Part shown: positions 7,958-17,670 of the stretch, piece by piece
Layout of the letters: the number at the start of each line of letters is the position of its first letter
How positions within the stretch are numbered: the stretch's first letter is position 1
Source: G038396625 sp038396625
GTDB lineage: Bacteria > Bacillota > Clostridia > Peptostreptococcales > Thermotaleaceae
Direction: 5' to 3'
NCBI GenBank assembly: GCA_038396625.1
Contig: CP121688.1
Span: forward strand, 1,798,001 to 1,862,000
DNA length: 64,000 bases
Translations under genes and position numbers: made by a program
Notes under the pieces: model-generated
Told to the model about the DNA's origin: nothing
What the model saw: only the letters and a program-made list of their open reading frames with translations
Database searches by the model: none

Positions 7958-9349
7958 ATGAAATTAACGGTACAGGAAGTCGTATATGCTACAAAGGGAA
8001 AACTGATAAGAGGAGATAAAAAAAGTATCATTCATGGCGTTTCAATGGATTCAAGAAGTATTAAAAAAAATGAAATATTTATTCCGTTAATTGGAGAAAA
8101 ATTTAATGGGCATGATTTTATAAAAAAAGCTATTGATCAAGGAGCAACTGCCATACTTGCAAGCCAATGGAATAAAGAAGATGTACAAAACAATGAAAAT
8201 GTATCTATGGTTCAGGTAGAAGATACTTTACAAGCTCTCCATGGCCTTGCAAGATATTATCTATCTAAATTTCCTATACCAGTGATTGCTGTTACAGGTA
8301 GTACAGGAAAAACAACAACAAAGGACATGATTGCAAGTGTATTATCAAAAAAGTATAATGTGCTAAAAAACAAAGGGAATTATAATAATCATATTGGTCT
8401 ACCTATGACGGTATTTGAATTAGAGCCCTGTCATGAGATTGCTGTTTTTGAAATGGGCATGAGTAATTTGGGGGAAATTTCTAAATTATCAGATATTGCA
8501 CAACCTAATATTGGAGTCATTACCAATATTGGCTTATCACATATTGAACATTTAGGATGTCAAGAAAATATATTTAAAGCTAAGATGGAAATAACCAATT
8601 CCTTTGATGCATCAAGTAGGTTAATTGTAAATGGGGATGATAAATTCTTAAGAAGTTTGAAAAGCAAACCCCCAAAATACCAAGTTGACTTTGTGGGGTT
8701 TGGTGAAGATTGTACATATCGAGCAATGAATGTAGAAAACTTAGGTACAGAGGGGGTGCGATTTCAAATAAAGCTAAAGGATAAGTTACATGCATTTACA
8801 CTCAATATACCAGGAGAGCATAATGTGTATAACGCCCTTTGTGCAATTGATATAGGAATGGCTTTAGAGATGGATATTAAAATGATTCAACAGGGGTTGG
8901 AAGAATTTCATGGAAGTAAAATGCGCCTTCATATATTTAATACTAATGACAATATAAAAGTAATCAATGATGCATATAATGCAAGTCCCGACTCAATGAA
9001 AGCTGCGATAGCTGTTTTAGAGAAGATAGAAGGTTCAAGAAAGATTGCAGTGCTTGGAGATATGCTAGAAATGGGAACTTATTCTCAAAAAGGACATTAT
9101 GATATAGGAAGTGAAATTTCCCGAAAGAACATAGATATATTGATTACCGTTGGGAAGGAAGCTCAAAATATTGGGGCAGGAGCTATTGACAGTGGATTTG
9201 ATAAAAATAATATATTTATATGCAAGAATAATCAAGAGGCAATAAAAGCATTAGATTGTTTCGTACAGAAGGGAGATATCATACTGGTTAAAGGATCGAG
9301 AGGAATGCATATGGAAGAAATTGTAGAATACGCACAAGAGAGGAGTTAA
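7958..9349 (+). CDS. murF: UDP-N-acetylmuramoyl-tripeptide--D-alanyl-D-alanine ligase
   Basis: MurF adds the D-Ala-D-Ala dipeptide and completes the UDP-MurNAc-pentapeptide. The protein (463 residues) shows the Mur-ligase P-loop GSTGKTTTKDM, the EMGMSNLGEI segment characteristic of MurF, NDAYNASPDSM, and AVLGDMLEMG in the C-terminal domain. It sits two bases after murE and seven bases before mraY, so the three are surely cotranscribed. AGGGAGGAAG within the end of murE serves as ribosome binding site. Confidence 0.97.
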   Translation: MKLTVQEVVYATKGKLIRGDKKSIIHGVSMDSRSIKKNEIFIPLIGEKFNGHDFIKKAIDQGATAILASQWNKEDVQNNENVSMVQVEDTLQALHGLARYYLSKFPIPVIAVTGSTGKTTTKDMIASVLSKKYNVLKNKGNYNNHIGLPMTVFELEPCHEIAVFEMGMSNLGEISKLSDIAQPNIGVITNIGLSHIEHLGCQENIFKAKMEITNSFDASSRLIVNGDDKFLRSLKSKPPKYQVDFVGFGEDCTYRAMNVENLGTEGVRFQIKLKDKLHAFTLNIPGEHNVYNALCAIDIGMALEMDIKMIQQGLEEFHGSKMRLHIFNTNDNIKVINDAYNASPDSMKAAIAVLEKIEGSRKIAVLGDMLEMGTYSQKGHYDIGSEISRKNIDILITVGKEAQNIGAGAIDSGFDKNNIFICKNNQEAIKALDCFVQKGDIILVKGSRGMHMEEIVEYAQERS

Positions 9350-9355
9350 CATTAG

Positions 9356-10321
9356 ATGGTACAATACAAACAACTCATAACAACCATTGTTATCTCGTTT
9401 TTTATCACATTAATCTTAGGACCTATTGTAATACCTATGTTACGTCGATTAAAGGTAGGACAAAGTATAAGGGATGAAGGACCTAGGTCACATATGAAGA
9501 AATCAGGCACCCCAACAATGGGGGGACTTATCATGATTGCTGCAATCAGTGTCACAACCCTTACTTCAGGGATTCTTAATAAAGATTTATATGTTATTTT
9601 ATTTGCAACGATTTCGTTTGGTATGATAGGGTTTGTTGATGACTTTATAAAAGTAGTGTTAAAGAGAAATTTAGGGTTAAAAGCCTATCAAAAATTAATT
9701 GGGCAAGTATTGATTGCAATTATTATTGCCATGTATCAGTCCAAAGCATCTATATCGGGAACGAAGATTCTAATTCCTTTTATCAATCAATATTGGGATA
9801 TGGGCATCTTATATGTACCTTATATTGCTACAGTTGTAGTGGCTACAGCTAATAGCGTGAACCTAACAGATGGGCTAGATGGATTAGCTGGTGGGGTAAC
9901 GTTAATTGTTTCTTCTTTTTTTAGTTTGGTAGCAATGAATTGGGGATATCCAAGTATAGCAGTATTTTGTGGAGCACTAACAGGGGCATGCTTGGGATTC
10001 TTAAGATTTAATGCCCATCCAGCCAAGGTATTTATGGGGGATACTGGATCGATGGCATTAGGAGGAGCAATTGCAACAATTGCTATTTTAATGAATTTGA
10101 CATTATTGATTCCTATTGTTGGAGGCATATATTTTGCTGAAGCATTATCTGTGATAATGCAAGTAGCTTCTTTCAAACTTACAGGGAAAAGGATTTTTAA
10201 AATGAGTCCTTTACATCATCATTATGAATTAAAAGGATGGAAAGAAACAAAAGTAGTGGTTGTATTCTGGTCTGTTACTTTAGTTTTATGTATTATAGGA
10301 CTTTTCGCTGTAAATCAGTAA
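9356..10321 (+). CDS. mraY: Phospho-N-acetylmuramoyl-pentapeptide-transferase
   Basis: MraY is an integral membrane enzyme that transfers phospho-MurNAc-pentapeptide from UDP to undecaprenyl phosphate, forming lipid I. The catalytic motifs are present: FVDDFIK (aspartate pair), NSVNLTDGLDGLAGG, FMGDTGSMALGG and the late PLHHHYELKG histidine cluster. About ten hydrophobic segments fill the 321-residue chain, which is the normal family length. The start is ATG 9356, with AGGAG at 9341-9345. Confidence 0.97.
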   Translation: MVQYKQLITTIVISFFITLILGPIVIPMLRRLKVGQSIRDEGPRSHMKKSGTPTMGGLIMIAAISVTTLTSGILNKDLYVILFATISFGMIGFVDDFIKVVLKRNLGLKAYQKLIGQVLIAIIIAMYQSKASISGTKILIPFINQYWDMGILYVPYIATVVVATANSVNLTDGLDGLAGGVTLIVSSFFSLVAMNWGYPSIAVFCGALTGACLGFLRFNAHPAKVFMGDTGSMALGGAIATIAILMNLTLLIPIVGGIYFAEALSVIMQVASFKLTGKRIFKMSPLHHHYELKGWKETKVVVVFWSVTLVLCIIGLFAVNQ

Positions 10322-10361
10322 CATGTATTTTAATAATAAGCTATAAAGGTAGGTGTATACA

Positions 10362-11720
10362 TTGTTGATCAAAGATAAGCAAGTATTAGTAGTGGGATTA
10401 GCTACTTCAGGAATCCCAACAGTCAATGCATTACTCCAATTAGGAGCAAAAGTAACCGTAAATGATAAAAAAACAGCACAGGAGCTAGAATCTGTAATTA
10501 GCAGACTAGACATGGGGAAGATAAATTGTATATTTGGAGAGCATCCAACTGACATAAATCAATTTGATATAATGGTTTTAAGTCCAGGTGTACCGACTGA
10601 CTTAGAGTTTATAAAAAAAGCTAGAGACATGAATGTACTTATAATGGGAGAATTAGAATTGGCATATCAACTTTGCCAAGGAAAATTTATTGCAATAACG
10701 GGTACAAATGGCAAGACAACTACAACCACATTGACTGGTGAAATTTTTAAGAATTCAGGTAAAAAAACACATGTTGTTGGAAATATAGGGACTGCTGCTG
10801 TATCTAGAGCCTTAGAAGCAGACGAAGAAACAATGATGGTGACAGAGGTTAGTAGTTTTCAATTAGAAAGCATTGTAGATTTCCAACCTACTATTGCTGC
10901 AGTTTTAAACATTACGCCAGATCATCTAAATCGACATAAGACGATGGAAAACTATATTGCAGCCAAGGCAAGTATTTTTAAAAATCAAAATATCCATGAT
11001 AAATTAGTATTAAATGCAGATGATGAAATAACATCCAAGTTAGCAGCACTGGCACCCTCTTATATTGTGCCATTTAGTAGAAAGCAAAAACTTGAAAAAG
11101 GGGCTTATATCGTAGATAATCACATTGTTGTAAAGGAAGAGAACAAGGAATATAGCGTTATATGTGAGGTAGATGCATTAAAAATTCCAGGAAGCCATAA
11201 TCTTGAAAATGCACTAGCCGCTACTGCTATTGCTTATTGGGCAGGAATTGAAGATGGCATTATTGCAGATACTTTAAAAAGCTTTATGGGTGTTGAGCAT
11301 AGGATAGAGTTTGTAGAGGAGATAAAAGGGGTACGTTATGTAAATGATTCTAAAGGAACAAATCCAGATGCATCCATAAAGGCAATAGAAGCTATAAAAG
11401 CACCCATTGTATTGATTGCAGGAGGAATGGACAAAGGAAGTAATTTTGATGAATTTATTCGTGCATTTAATGGCAAGGTAAAACATATGGTATTAATAGG
11501 AGAGACGGCTGTGAAAATAAAAGAGACAGCGAAAAACATTGGCTTTATGGAAGTAACGATTGTAAAGACAATGGAAGAAGCTGTTGAACAATCAGCGAAA
11601 ATTTCACTCCAAGGAGATACTGTACTACTATCTCCTGCCTGTGCTAGTTGGGATATGTATCCAAGCTTTGAAGTGAGAGGAAATCATTTTAAAGGTTGTG
11701 TAGAAAAATTAAGGAGGTAA
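10362..11720 (+). CDS. murD: UDP-N-acetylmuramoylalanine--D-glutamate ligase
   Basis: MurD adds D-glutamate to UDP-MurNAc-L-Ala in the cytoplasm. Evidence includes the N-terminal Rossmann-like VLVVGLATSGI, the P-loop ITGTNGKTTTTT, NITPDHLNRH, NDSKGTNPDA and AGGMDKG. The start is TTG 10362 with AAGGTAGGTG at 10346-10355 as ribosome binding site; an in-frame GTG at 10353 is part of that site and less likely. The protein then has 452 residues. The order murE, murF, mraY, murD, ftsW, murG is the conserved dcw order. Confidence 0.96.
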   Translation: MLIKDKQVLVVGLATSGIPTVNALLQLGAKVTVNDKKTAQELESVISRLDMGKINCIFGEHPTDINQFDIMVLSPGVPTDLEFIKKARDMNVLIMGELELAYQLCQGKFIAITGTNGKTTTTTLTGEIFKNSGKKTHVVGNIGTAAVSRALEADEETMMVTEVSSFQLESIVDFQPTIAAVLNITPDHLNRHKTMENYIAAKASIFKNQNIHDKLVLNADDEITSKLAALAPSYIVPFSRKQKLEKGAYIVDNHIVVKEENKEYSVICEVDALKIPGSHNLENALAATAIAYWAGIEDGIIADTLKSFMGVEHRIEFVEEIKGVRYVNDSKGTNPDASIKAIEAIKAPIVLIAGGMDKGSNFDEFIRAFNGKVKHMVLIGETAVKIKETAKNIGFMEVTIVKTMEEAVEQSAKISLQGDTVLLSPACASWDMYPSFEVRGNHFKGCVEKLRR

Positions 11721-11725
11721 CAGTA

Positions 11726-12829
11726 ATGACGAAAAAGAAATCCAGTGATTTTACCCTTTTACTGACAGTGTTAGTACTTGTTATAATAGGGATTATTATG
11801 GTGTTTAGCTCAAGTCATTACTATGCGTTATCTAAAATGAATGATTCTTATCATTTTTTAAAAAGAGAATTAATGTGGGCAGTATTAGGACTAATAGGCA
11901 TGTTTTTTGCTATGAACTTTGATTATTGGAAATATAGAAAAATAGCACCTTATGCATATATGCTGAGTATTATCTTATTAATACTCGTGCTAACTCCTTT
12001 AGGCATTGAATTTAATGGTGCACAAAGATGGCTAGGTGTAGGAGGATTTACAATTATGCCTGGGGAGGTTGCAAAAATTTGTGGTATTTTTTTTGCAGCC
12101 ACGTACCTTTCAAGAAAACCAGAAAAAATTAAAGATTTTTTTAAAGGCGTACTTCCCAGTCTATTGATTATTGGGATATACTTTGCATTAATCATATTAC
12201 AGCCCAATCTAAGTACAGCGTTAACCATTAGCGTAATTATTGCGTCTATGATGTTTGTAACAGGTATGAGATGGCTTCATGTATCCATCATGGGTCTTGG
12301 TGGAGTGATCTTAGTTGCTATCATGATTATGTTAGCACCCTATCGCATCAAGAGGTTAACAGGCTTTTTAGATCCATTTGCTGACCCACAAGGAACTGGA
12401 TATCAGGTAATTCAATCACTGTATGCCTTAGGGACAGGAGGATTATTTGGTGTAGGACTAGGTAAAAGTGTACAAAAATATCTATACATACCTGAACCTC
12501 AGAATGACTTTATTTTTGCTATTATTGGAGAAGAACTAGGCTTTATTGGGTGTGTTACGGTAATTCTCTTATTTCTTTTATTGATTTGGAGAGGTGTACG
12601 AATAGCAATTAATGCGCCAGATTTATTTGGCTGTCTGATAGCTACAGGCATTACTTCTATGGTAGCAGTACAAGTGATTATTAATGTTGCTGTTGCCACG
12701 TCATCGATGCCTGTTACAGGTATACCTTTGCCATTTATTAGTTGGGGTGGAAATTCATTAGCCATATTTATGTCAGCCATGGGCATATTGCTAAATATAT
12801 CAAGGTATTCGAATTTGGATAGGAGTTGA
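11726..12829 (+). CDS. ftsW: FtsW/SpoVE-type peptidoglycan glycosyltransferase (SEDS family)
   Basis: A polytopic membrane protein of the SEDS family, which polymerises lipid II into glycan strands together with a class B penicillin-binding protein, here the SpoVD/FtsI gene of the same cluster. Conserved SEDS regions seen are GAQRWLG near residue 100, AIIGEELGFIG, and the late PVTGIPLPFISWGGNS. About ten membrane segments can be traced. The start is ATG 11726 with AAGGAGG at 11711-11717, five bases after the murD stop; an upstream TTG overlapping murD is not needed. Position does not distinguish vegetative FtsW from sporulation SpoVE; one protein may do both. The length is 367 residues. Confidence 0.92.
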   Translation: MTKKKSSDFTLLLTVLVLVIIGIIMVFSSSHYYALSKMNDSYHFLKRELMWAVLGLIGMFFAMNFDYWKYRKIAPYAYMLSIILLILVLTPLGIEFNGAQRWLGVGGFTIMPGEVAKICGIFFAATYLSRKPEKIKDFFKGVLPSLLIIGIYFALIILQPNLSTALTISVIIASMMFVTGMRWLHVSIMGLGGVILVAIMIMLAPYRIKRLTGFLDPFADPQGTGYQVIQSLYALGTGGLFGVGLGKSVQKYLYIPEPQNDFIFAIIGEELGFIGCVTVILLFLLLIWRGVRIAINAPDLFGCLIATGITSMVAVQVIINVAVATSSMPVTGIPLPFISWGGNSLAIFMSAMGILLNISRYSNLDRS

Positions 12830-12833
12830 AGCA

Positions 12834-13940
12834 ATGAAAGTTTTAATTACTGGTGGCGGGACGGGTGGACACATTTACCCTGCCATTGCAATAGCAAATA
12901 AAATAAAACATGAAATAAAGAATGCAGATATTTTGTTTGTTGGTACAAAAAAGGGTCTGGAAAGTCAGCTTGTTCCTAAAGCAGGATACAAACTAGAGAC
13001 CATAACTGTTAGTGGTTTTAAAAGAAGTTTATCTTTAGATACTGTTAAGTCTGTAAGGGATTTGTTTTTGGGTTTAAAAGATGCGATAAATGTAATAAAA
13101 AGATTCAGACCTGACCTAGTAATTGGAACGGGAGGCTATGTATGCGGACCTATTGTTTTTATAGCTTCTTTGCTTAATATAAAGACGGTTATACATGAGC
13201 AAAATGTTATCCCAGGAGTTACAAATAAGATTTTAGGAAAACTTGTCCATAAAATTTTAGTAAGTTTTGATGAATCTAAAAGTTATTTTAACAATAGTAG
13301 TAAAGTGATCGTAGTGGGTAATCCTATAAGAAAAGATTTTCTAAATAGCAATAAAGTTCAATATCGCCAAGACCTTGGAATTGATGAGAAGCAGCTTATG
13401 GTTTTATCCTTTGGTGGAAGCAGAGGAGCGGAAAAAATTAACGATACAATGGTAGAAGTTTTGAGGAAATTCAAAGGAAGACATGACATCAGTATTGTTC
13501 ATGTTACAGGAAGTAAACATTATGAAGCGGTTTTAAAAGCATTAGAAGAGAAAAAAATTACTACTGATAAGAATATAGTCATAAAAGAATATATTTATGA
13601 TATGGCTAAATATATGGGAGCTTGTGATATTGTTATTTCAAGATCGGGTGCCATTACGTTGGCTGAAATTACAGCGATGGGATTACCGTCTATTTTAATT
13701 CCATCTCCTTACGTTACAAACAATCATCAAGAACTGAATGCTAAGGTATTAGAGAAAAATGGTGCTGCAGTTTTATTGCCAGAAAGAGAGTTAAGTGATA
13801 CAAATATTGTGAACTTATTAAATTCATTTTTGCAAGATAAAAACAAATTAAAAAAAATGGCAATACAAAGCAAGAAGTTATCAAAACCTAATGCAACTGA
13901 TGTAATTTACACAAACATCTTAAATCTCCTTAAGTCATAA
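12834..13940 (+). CDS. murG: UDP-N-acetylglucosamine--N-acetylmuramyl-(pentapeptide) pyrophosphoryl-undecaprenol N-acetylglucosamine transferase
   Basis: MurG is a membrane-associated GT-B glycosyltransferase that adds GlcNAc to lipid I, giving lipid II. The N-terminal GGGTGGHIYPAIAIA, the middle GTGGYVCGP and HEQN, and the C-terminal SRSGAITLAEITAMG and PYVTNNHQELNA donor-binding segments are all present. The length of 368 residues is usual. It starts four bases after ftsW ends and closes this transcription unit; a separate promoter appears to precede murA. Confidence 0.97.
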   Translation: MKVLITGGGTGGHIYPAIAIANKIKHEIKNADILFVGTKKGLESQLVPKAGYKLETITVSGFKRSLSLDTVKSVRDLFLGLKDAINVIKRFRPDLVIGTGGYVCGPIVFIASLLNIKTVIHEQNVIPGVTNKILGKLVHKILVSFDESKSYFNNSSKVIVVGNPIRKDFLNSNKVQYRQDLGIDEKQLMVLSFGGSRGAEKINDTMVEVLRKFKGRHDISIVHVTGSKHYEAVLKALEEKKITTDKNIVIKEYIYDMAKYMGACDIVISRSGAITLAEITAMGLPSILIPSPYVTNNHQELNAKVLEKNGAAVLLPERELSDTNIVNLLNSFLQDKNKLKKMAIQSKKLSKPNATDVIYTNILNLLKS

Positions 13941-13989
13941 AATTTTAAAGGGTTAAAAAGTATTTTACATCTTACTTATCGTAACACCT

Positions 13990-14018
13990 TTGAGAATTAT
14001 GCATAGAATGATTAATAT
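13990..14018 (+). promoter_or_regulatory. Candidate sigma-A promoter for murA
   Basis: TTGAGA (13990-13995) and TAATAT (14013-14018) are separated by 17 bases. The start of transcription would be near 14025. Confidence 0.45.
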
Positions 14019-14060
14019 ATTATGTATTATGGGCACATCTTTGATGATGCACACATAATA
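14018..14060 (+). repeat. Imperfect inverted repeat in the murA leader
   Basis: TATTATGT (14018-14025) pairs with ACATAATA (14053-14060), and the GCACATC / GATGATGC segments between can pair imperfectly. It overlaps the predicted -10 and start point, so it could be an operator or a leader hairpin. There is no T-run. Confidence 0.35.
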
Positions 14061-14108
14061 AGATAGTAGAATTAGCTTTTTTATGAAGATAACTCGGAGG
14101 TGGAATAA

Positions 14109-15362
14109 GTGAGTAAATTGCTTATACGAGGTGGAAATAAATTAAATGGAGAGATAAGAATTGGAGGGGCAAAAAATGCGGTACTTCCCATTTTGGCAGC
14201 CACTGTAATGAATGATGGAGAAAGTATTTTATTAGATTGTCCAAAGCTTAATGATGTAGACACAATGATTGAAATATTGAGGTCTATTGGATGTAAAGTA
14301 AAATATGATCAGTCTGCTCTTATTGTGGATTCCAGTACACTTGCGTCCCATGAAATTCCTGAACAATTAGTTAGAGAGATGAGGTCTTCCATATTTTTGA
14401 TGGGACCAATGCTTGCGCGATGTGGTAAAATAAAAATAAGCTACCCTGGAGGATGCGAAATAGGTCCGAGGCCTATAGACCTTCACTTAAAGGCTTTAAG
14501 AGAGTTGGGCGTCGAAATTCGAGAAGCCCATGGCTTTTTAGAGTGTGAAGTAATGAAGTTAATGGGCTGTGAAATACATTTAGACTATCCAAGTGTTGGT
14601 GCTACCGAAAATACCATGTTAGCAGCAGTGATGGCAGAAGGTATCACAAGAATTAGAAATGCGGCGAAAGAACCTGAAATTGTTGATTTACAAAAGTATC
14701 TTAACAGTATGGGAGCAAAGATTAAGGGAGCAGGGACAAGTGAGATTATTGTTGAAGGTGTTACAAAACTAAATAATGTAGAACATGTGATTATGCCTGA
14801 TAGAATTGTGGCAGGTACGATATTAACTGCAGGGGCAATAACTGGAGGGGAAATAACCCTTAATAATGTGGTGGTTGATCACATTAAACCAGTTATCTCC
14901 AAGTTAAAAGAAGCAGGTTGCCTGGTGCTAGAGAAAGAACAAGGGGTAAAATTAAAAGCATGTGAAAGATTAAAGGCTGTTGAAATGACAAAAACCTTGC
15001 CTTATCCAGGATTTCCAACAGATATGCAAGCGCAGTTTATGAGTTTAATGACTGTTGCAAGAGGAACAAGTATTATTACAGAAACAGTTTTTGAAAATCG
15101 ATATAAACATGTAGATGAATTGACAAAAATGGGTGCTAAAATTAAAATTGATGGAAGAGTGGCGGTGATTCAAGGGGTAAAAAAACTTATGGGTGCGAAA
15201 GTATATGCCAAAGATTTACGAGGGGGCGCTGCATTAGTAGTAGCTGGGCTTGCAGCGGAAGGTATTACTGTAGTAGATAATGTGGGACATATTGACAGAG
15301 GATACGATCGATTTGATAAGATGTTAAAAGAGTTAGGTGCACATATTAGTAGGATGAATTAA
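14109..15362 (+). CDS. murA: UDP-N-acetylglucosamine 1-carboxyvinyltransferase
   Basis: MurA catalyses the first committed step of peptidoglycan synthesis, transfer of enolpyruvate from phosphoenolpyruvate to UDP-GlcNAc. The chain (417 residues) has the EPSP-synthase-like inside-out fold signatures IGGAKNAVLPILAA, the active-site loop PGGCEIGPRPIDLH with Cys116 (the fosfomycin-sensitive form of the residue), and the late DLRGGAALV. The start is GTG 14109 with CGGAGGTGG at 14095-14103. In Bacillus subtilis murB occupies this place in the dcw cluster; here murA does. It begins a second dcw unit with ftsQ, two DUF881 genes and sbp. Confidence 0.96.
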   Translation: MSKLLIRGGNKLNGEIRIGGAKNAVLPILAATVMNDGESILLDCPKLNDVDTMIEILRSIGCKVKYDQSALIVDSSTLASHEIPEQLVREMRSSIFLMGPMLARCGKIKISYPGGCEIGPRPIDLHLKALRELGVEIREAHGFLECEVMKLMGCEIHLDYPSVGATENTMLAAVMAEGITRIRNAAKEPEIVDLQKYLNSMGAKIKGAGTSEIIVEGVTKLNNVEHVIMPDRIVAGTILTAGAITGGEITLNNVVVDHIKPVISKLKEAGCLVLEKEQGVKLKACERLKAVEMTKTLPYPGFPTDMQAQFMSLMTVARGTSIITETVFENRYKHVDELTKMGAKIKIDGRVAVIQGVKKLMGAKVYAKDLRGGAALVVAGLAAEGITVVDNVGHIDRGYDRFDKMLKELGAHISRMN

Positions 15363-15385
15363 GAGACAGCTTTTGCTGCTCTTAA
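15359..15385 (+). terminator. Stem-loop at the end of murA
   Basis: TTAAGAG-A-CAGC pairs with GCTG-CTCTTAA (one bulged A) and overlaps the murA stop codon. There is no T-run, so it is more likely a processing or partial attenuation site than a full terminator. Confidence 0.4.
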
Positions 15386-15429
15386 ATACTAGGAAATTTA
15401 AGGACAAACTCTCTATAAGGTGAACAAGC

Positions 15430-16179
15430 ATGAATATAATCGAGGATAATATAGATAAAAAAGTTAAAAAAAGAAAAAGAGCCATTGTTTTTTTGGTGAT
15501 GATATTGATATGTACCATTTCTTTTATTGTGATTTTTAAGACAGATTTATTCATTGTTAACCAAGTAGTTGTTATTGGAAACCATTTGATTTCAAAGGAC
15601 GAAATAACGAAGGATTCTGGAATAATTTTAGGTAATCATATTTTTAAGGAAAAAATAAGTGTTATACAATCGAATTTACTTAAAAATCCATATATACAAA
15701 CAGCAAATGTTGAGAGGAAATTACCTGACAAAATAGTGGTTCATGTTGTAGAAAGAAAAGAAGAAGCGGCTATACCCTTCATGGATGAATTTTTAATTAT
15801 TGACAAAAATGGAATGGTTCTTAAATCAGTTTCTACAAGTGGAAATTTAAAAGTAATTAGAGGTCTTGAGTTTTCTAATTTTATGGCTGGAGAGATTTTA
15901 AAAGTAAAAGATGAAAAACAGCTACATAGAGCGCTAAAAATTGTAAATGGTATCTATGAAAATCAAATGACTATTGTAGAATTAGATGTTACAAATAAGA
16001 ATGATATCATCATAAGGTTAACAAATGTGCTGATATGTAAAATTGGTAATGGGAAGAATCTAAATTATAGATTACAAGTGTTGCAACATATCCTACATGA
16101 TTTAAGCTCAAAAGATATTTCTAGAGGAGTTATTGATATCAGTCATGAAGGCTATCCAAGCTATAGACCTGTAGAATAG
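15430..16179 (+). CDS. ftsQ: Cell division protein FtsQ/DivIB
   Basis: A bitopic membrane protein of the divisome. A short basic cytoplasmic tail (KKVKKRKR) precedes one transmembrane segment (about 18-37). An extracellular POTRA domain follows, starting VNQVVVIGNHLISKDEI and holding NPYIQTANVERKLPDKIVVHVVERKE. The beta-domain with a FLIIDKNGMVL segment comes next. Length (249) is typical. It works with FtsL and DivIC to activate septal peptidoglycan synthesis. AAGGTGA at 15417-15423 is the ribosome binding site. The next gene follows after 11 bases. Confidence 0.92.
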   Translation: MNIIEDNIDKKVKKRKRAIVFLVMILICTISFIVIFKTDLFIVNQVVVIGNHLISKDEITKDSGIILGNHIFKEKISVIQSNLLKNPYIQTANVERKLPDKIVVHVVERKEEAAIPFMDEFLIIDKNGMVLKSVSTSGNLKVIRGLEFSNFMAGEILKVKDEKQLHRALKIVNGIYENQMTIVELDVTNKNDIIIRLTNVLICKIGNGKNLNYRLQVLQHILHDLSSKDISRGVIDISHEGYPSYRPVE

Positions 16180-16190
16180 GAGGAAATAGC

Positions 16191-16931
16191 ATGAAAAATA
16201 TCAAAGGACAACTAGCTGTTGGGATAGTATGTATTGTACTAGGACTTGCGTTAGTTTTACAGTTTCGAAGTGTACAAAGCAATTATCTTGAAGGAGTAGC
16301 ACCTGCCCAAAAAGCACAAGAGCTTTTGGCAGAGTTGAAAAAAGTTCGAGAGGAAAAACAAGGTTTGATGATGGAGTTAAATGCATTGGAAGCTAAAATT
16401 AAAGAAATAGAAGAAGCTGAATCAAAGGAAGATGTTTTAGTAAAAAATATCAGTGCAGAAGTTGAAAAATATAAGATTATTTCGGGATTTCGAAGTGTAA
16501 AAGGACCAGGGGTGATTGTTGTAGTAGATGATCCTCCATTGGATCCTGAATTTTCATTAGATGCACCAAGTGTGATTATGTATAATTACGATTTGTTACT
16601 TAGCTTAATTAACAAATTAAATGACGCTGGTGCAGAGGCAATTTCTATTAATGAACAAAGAATTGTTTCCCAGACTGAAATTAGTCTTGCTGGTAGCAAT
16701 GTAAATATCAACTCCGTACCTACAGCACCTCCTTTTGTGATTAAAGCAATTGGAAATCCAGATACACTGGAATCGACACTCAATATAAGATTTGGTATTG
16801 TAGATCAAATGAGAAGTGAGCGATTTAATCTACAAGTATCGGTAAAAAAACAAGATCAAATTGTTATTCCACGCTATAATGAGATCATTAAATTTAGATA
16901 CGCCAAACCTGTTGAGGAAAATGAACAGTAA
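16191..16931 (+). CDS. DUF881 family membrane protein, first copy
   Basis: A 246-residue protein with an N-terminal transmembrane segment (about 7-25), a coiled coil rich in Lys and Glu (about 45-85), and an extracellular DUF881 domain (ISGFRSVKGPGVIVVVDD onwards, AEAISINEQRI, PPFVIKAIGNP). Homologues YlxW and YlxX occupy the same place between divIB and sbp in Bacillus subtilis; their function is not established, but the position suggests a divisome or cell envelope role. A second copy follows directly. AGGAGG at 16178-16183 provides a strong ribosome binding site. Confidence 0.88.
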   Translation: MKNIKGQLAVGIVCIVLGLALVLQFRSVQSNYLEGVAPAQKAQELLAELKKVREEKQGLMMELNALEAKIKEIEEAESKEDVLVKNISAEVEKYKIISGFRSVKGPGVIVVVDDPPLDPEFSLDAPSVIMYNYDLLLSLINKLNDAGAEAISINEQRIVSQTEISLAGSNVNINSVPTAPPFVIKAIGNPDTLESTLNIRFGIVDQMRSERFNLQVSVKKQDQIVIPRYNEIIKFRYAKPVEENEQ

Positions 16932-16943
16932 TGAGGTGAATAC

Positions 16944-17666
16944 ATGAAACTAGGAGTGTGGAAGTTAAATATTTTAATACTGTGCATATTACTTGGTTTT
17001 TTAATTTCGCTACAGGTAAAAAGCGTAAATAAAGATTATCGATATGTTCCTTTAAAAGATATATATGATTATAAATTATCTATTGAAAGTGAAAAGAAAG
17101 AAATTGAAAACATAAGAAAAATATTTGAAGAAAGAAAAAAACGTATTGGTGAATATGAGCGAATAAAAGAAGAAGGCGGTATTTTAAAAGAGACAATGAA
17201 AAAAGAGCTTCAAAATATAAAGATGATCAGTGGATTCTTAGATGTACAGGGTTCAGGGATTATCTTAACGGTAGATGATGGAACAAGACAGTTGTACGAG
17301 GGAGAAGATCCAAATAATGTTTTAGTACATGATATAGACGTTTTGAACTTGATCAATGATTTAAAAGTTGCAGGTGCAGAAGCCATATCTATTAATGGAC
17401 AGAGATTATTAGCAACAAGTGAAATAAATTGTGCAGGGCATACAATACGAATTAATGATCAGGTATTTGCACAACCTTTTATTATTAAAGCCATTGGTGA
17501 ACCAAAAACATTAGAAGCAGCCATTGTAGCTCCTGGACAATATGGAGAATTATTAAAAGAATATGGGCTATATGTGGAAGTTAATACGAGTATCAATCTA
17601 ACAATCCCTAAGTATACGGAAGAATTAAAATCTGACTACTTAAAAGTATATAAAGAAGGTGAATAA
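16944..17666 (+). CDS. DUF881 family membrane protein, second copy
   Basis: A 240-residue paralogue of the preceding protein with the same order: transmembrane segment (about 7-26), coiled coil (about 45-85), and a DUF881 domain with ISGFLDVQGSGIILTVDDG, AEAISINGQRL and QPFIIKAIGEP. The two share clear local identity across the domain but differ in the tail. They probably arose by tandem duplication and may form a heteromer. Function unknown; the stop overlaps the ribosome binding region of sbp, pointing to coupled translation. Confidence 0.88.
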   Translation: MKLGVWKLNILILCILLGFLISLQVKSVNKDYRYVPLKDIYDYKLSIESEKKEIENIRKIFEERKKRIGEYERIKEEGGILKETMKKELQNIKMISGFLDVQGSGIILTVDDGTRQLYEGEDPNNVLVHDIDVLNLINDLKVAGAEAISINGQRLLATSEINCAGHTIRINDQVFAQPFIIKAIGEPKTLEAAIVAPGQYGELLKEYGLYVEVNTSINLTIPKYTEELKSDYLKVYKEGE

Positions 17667-17670
17667 ATTG

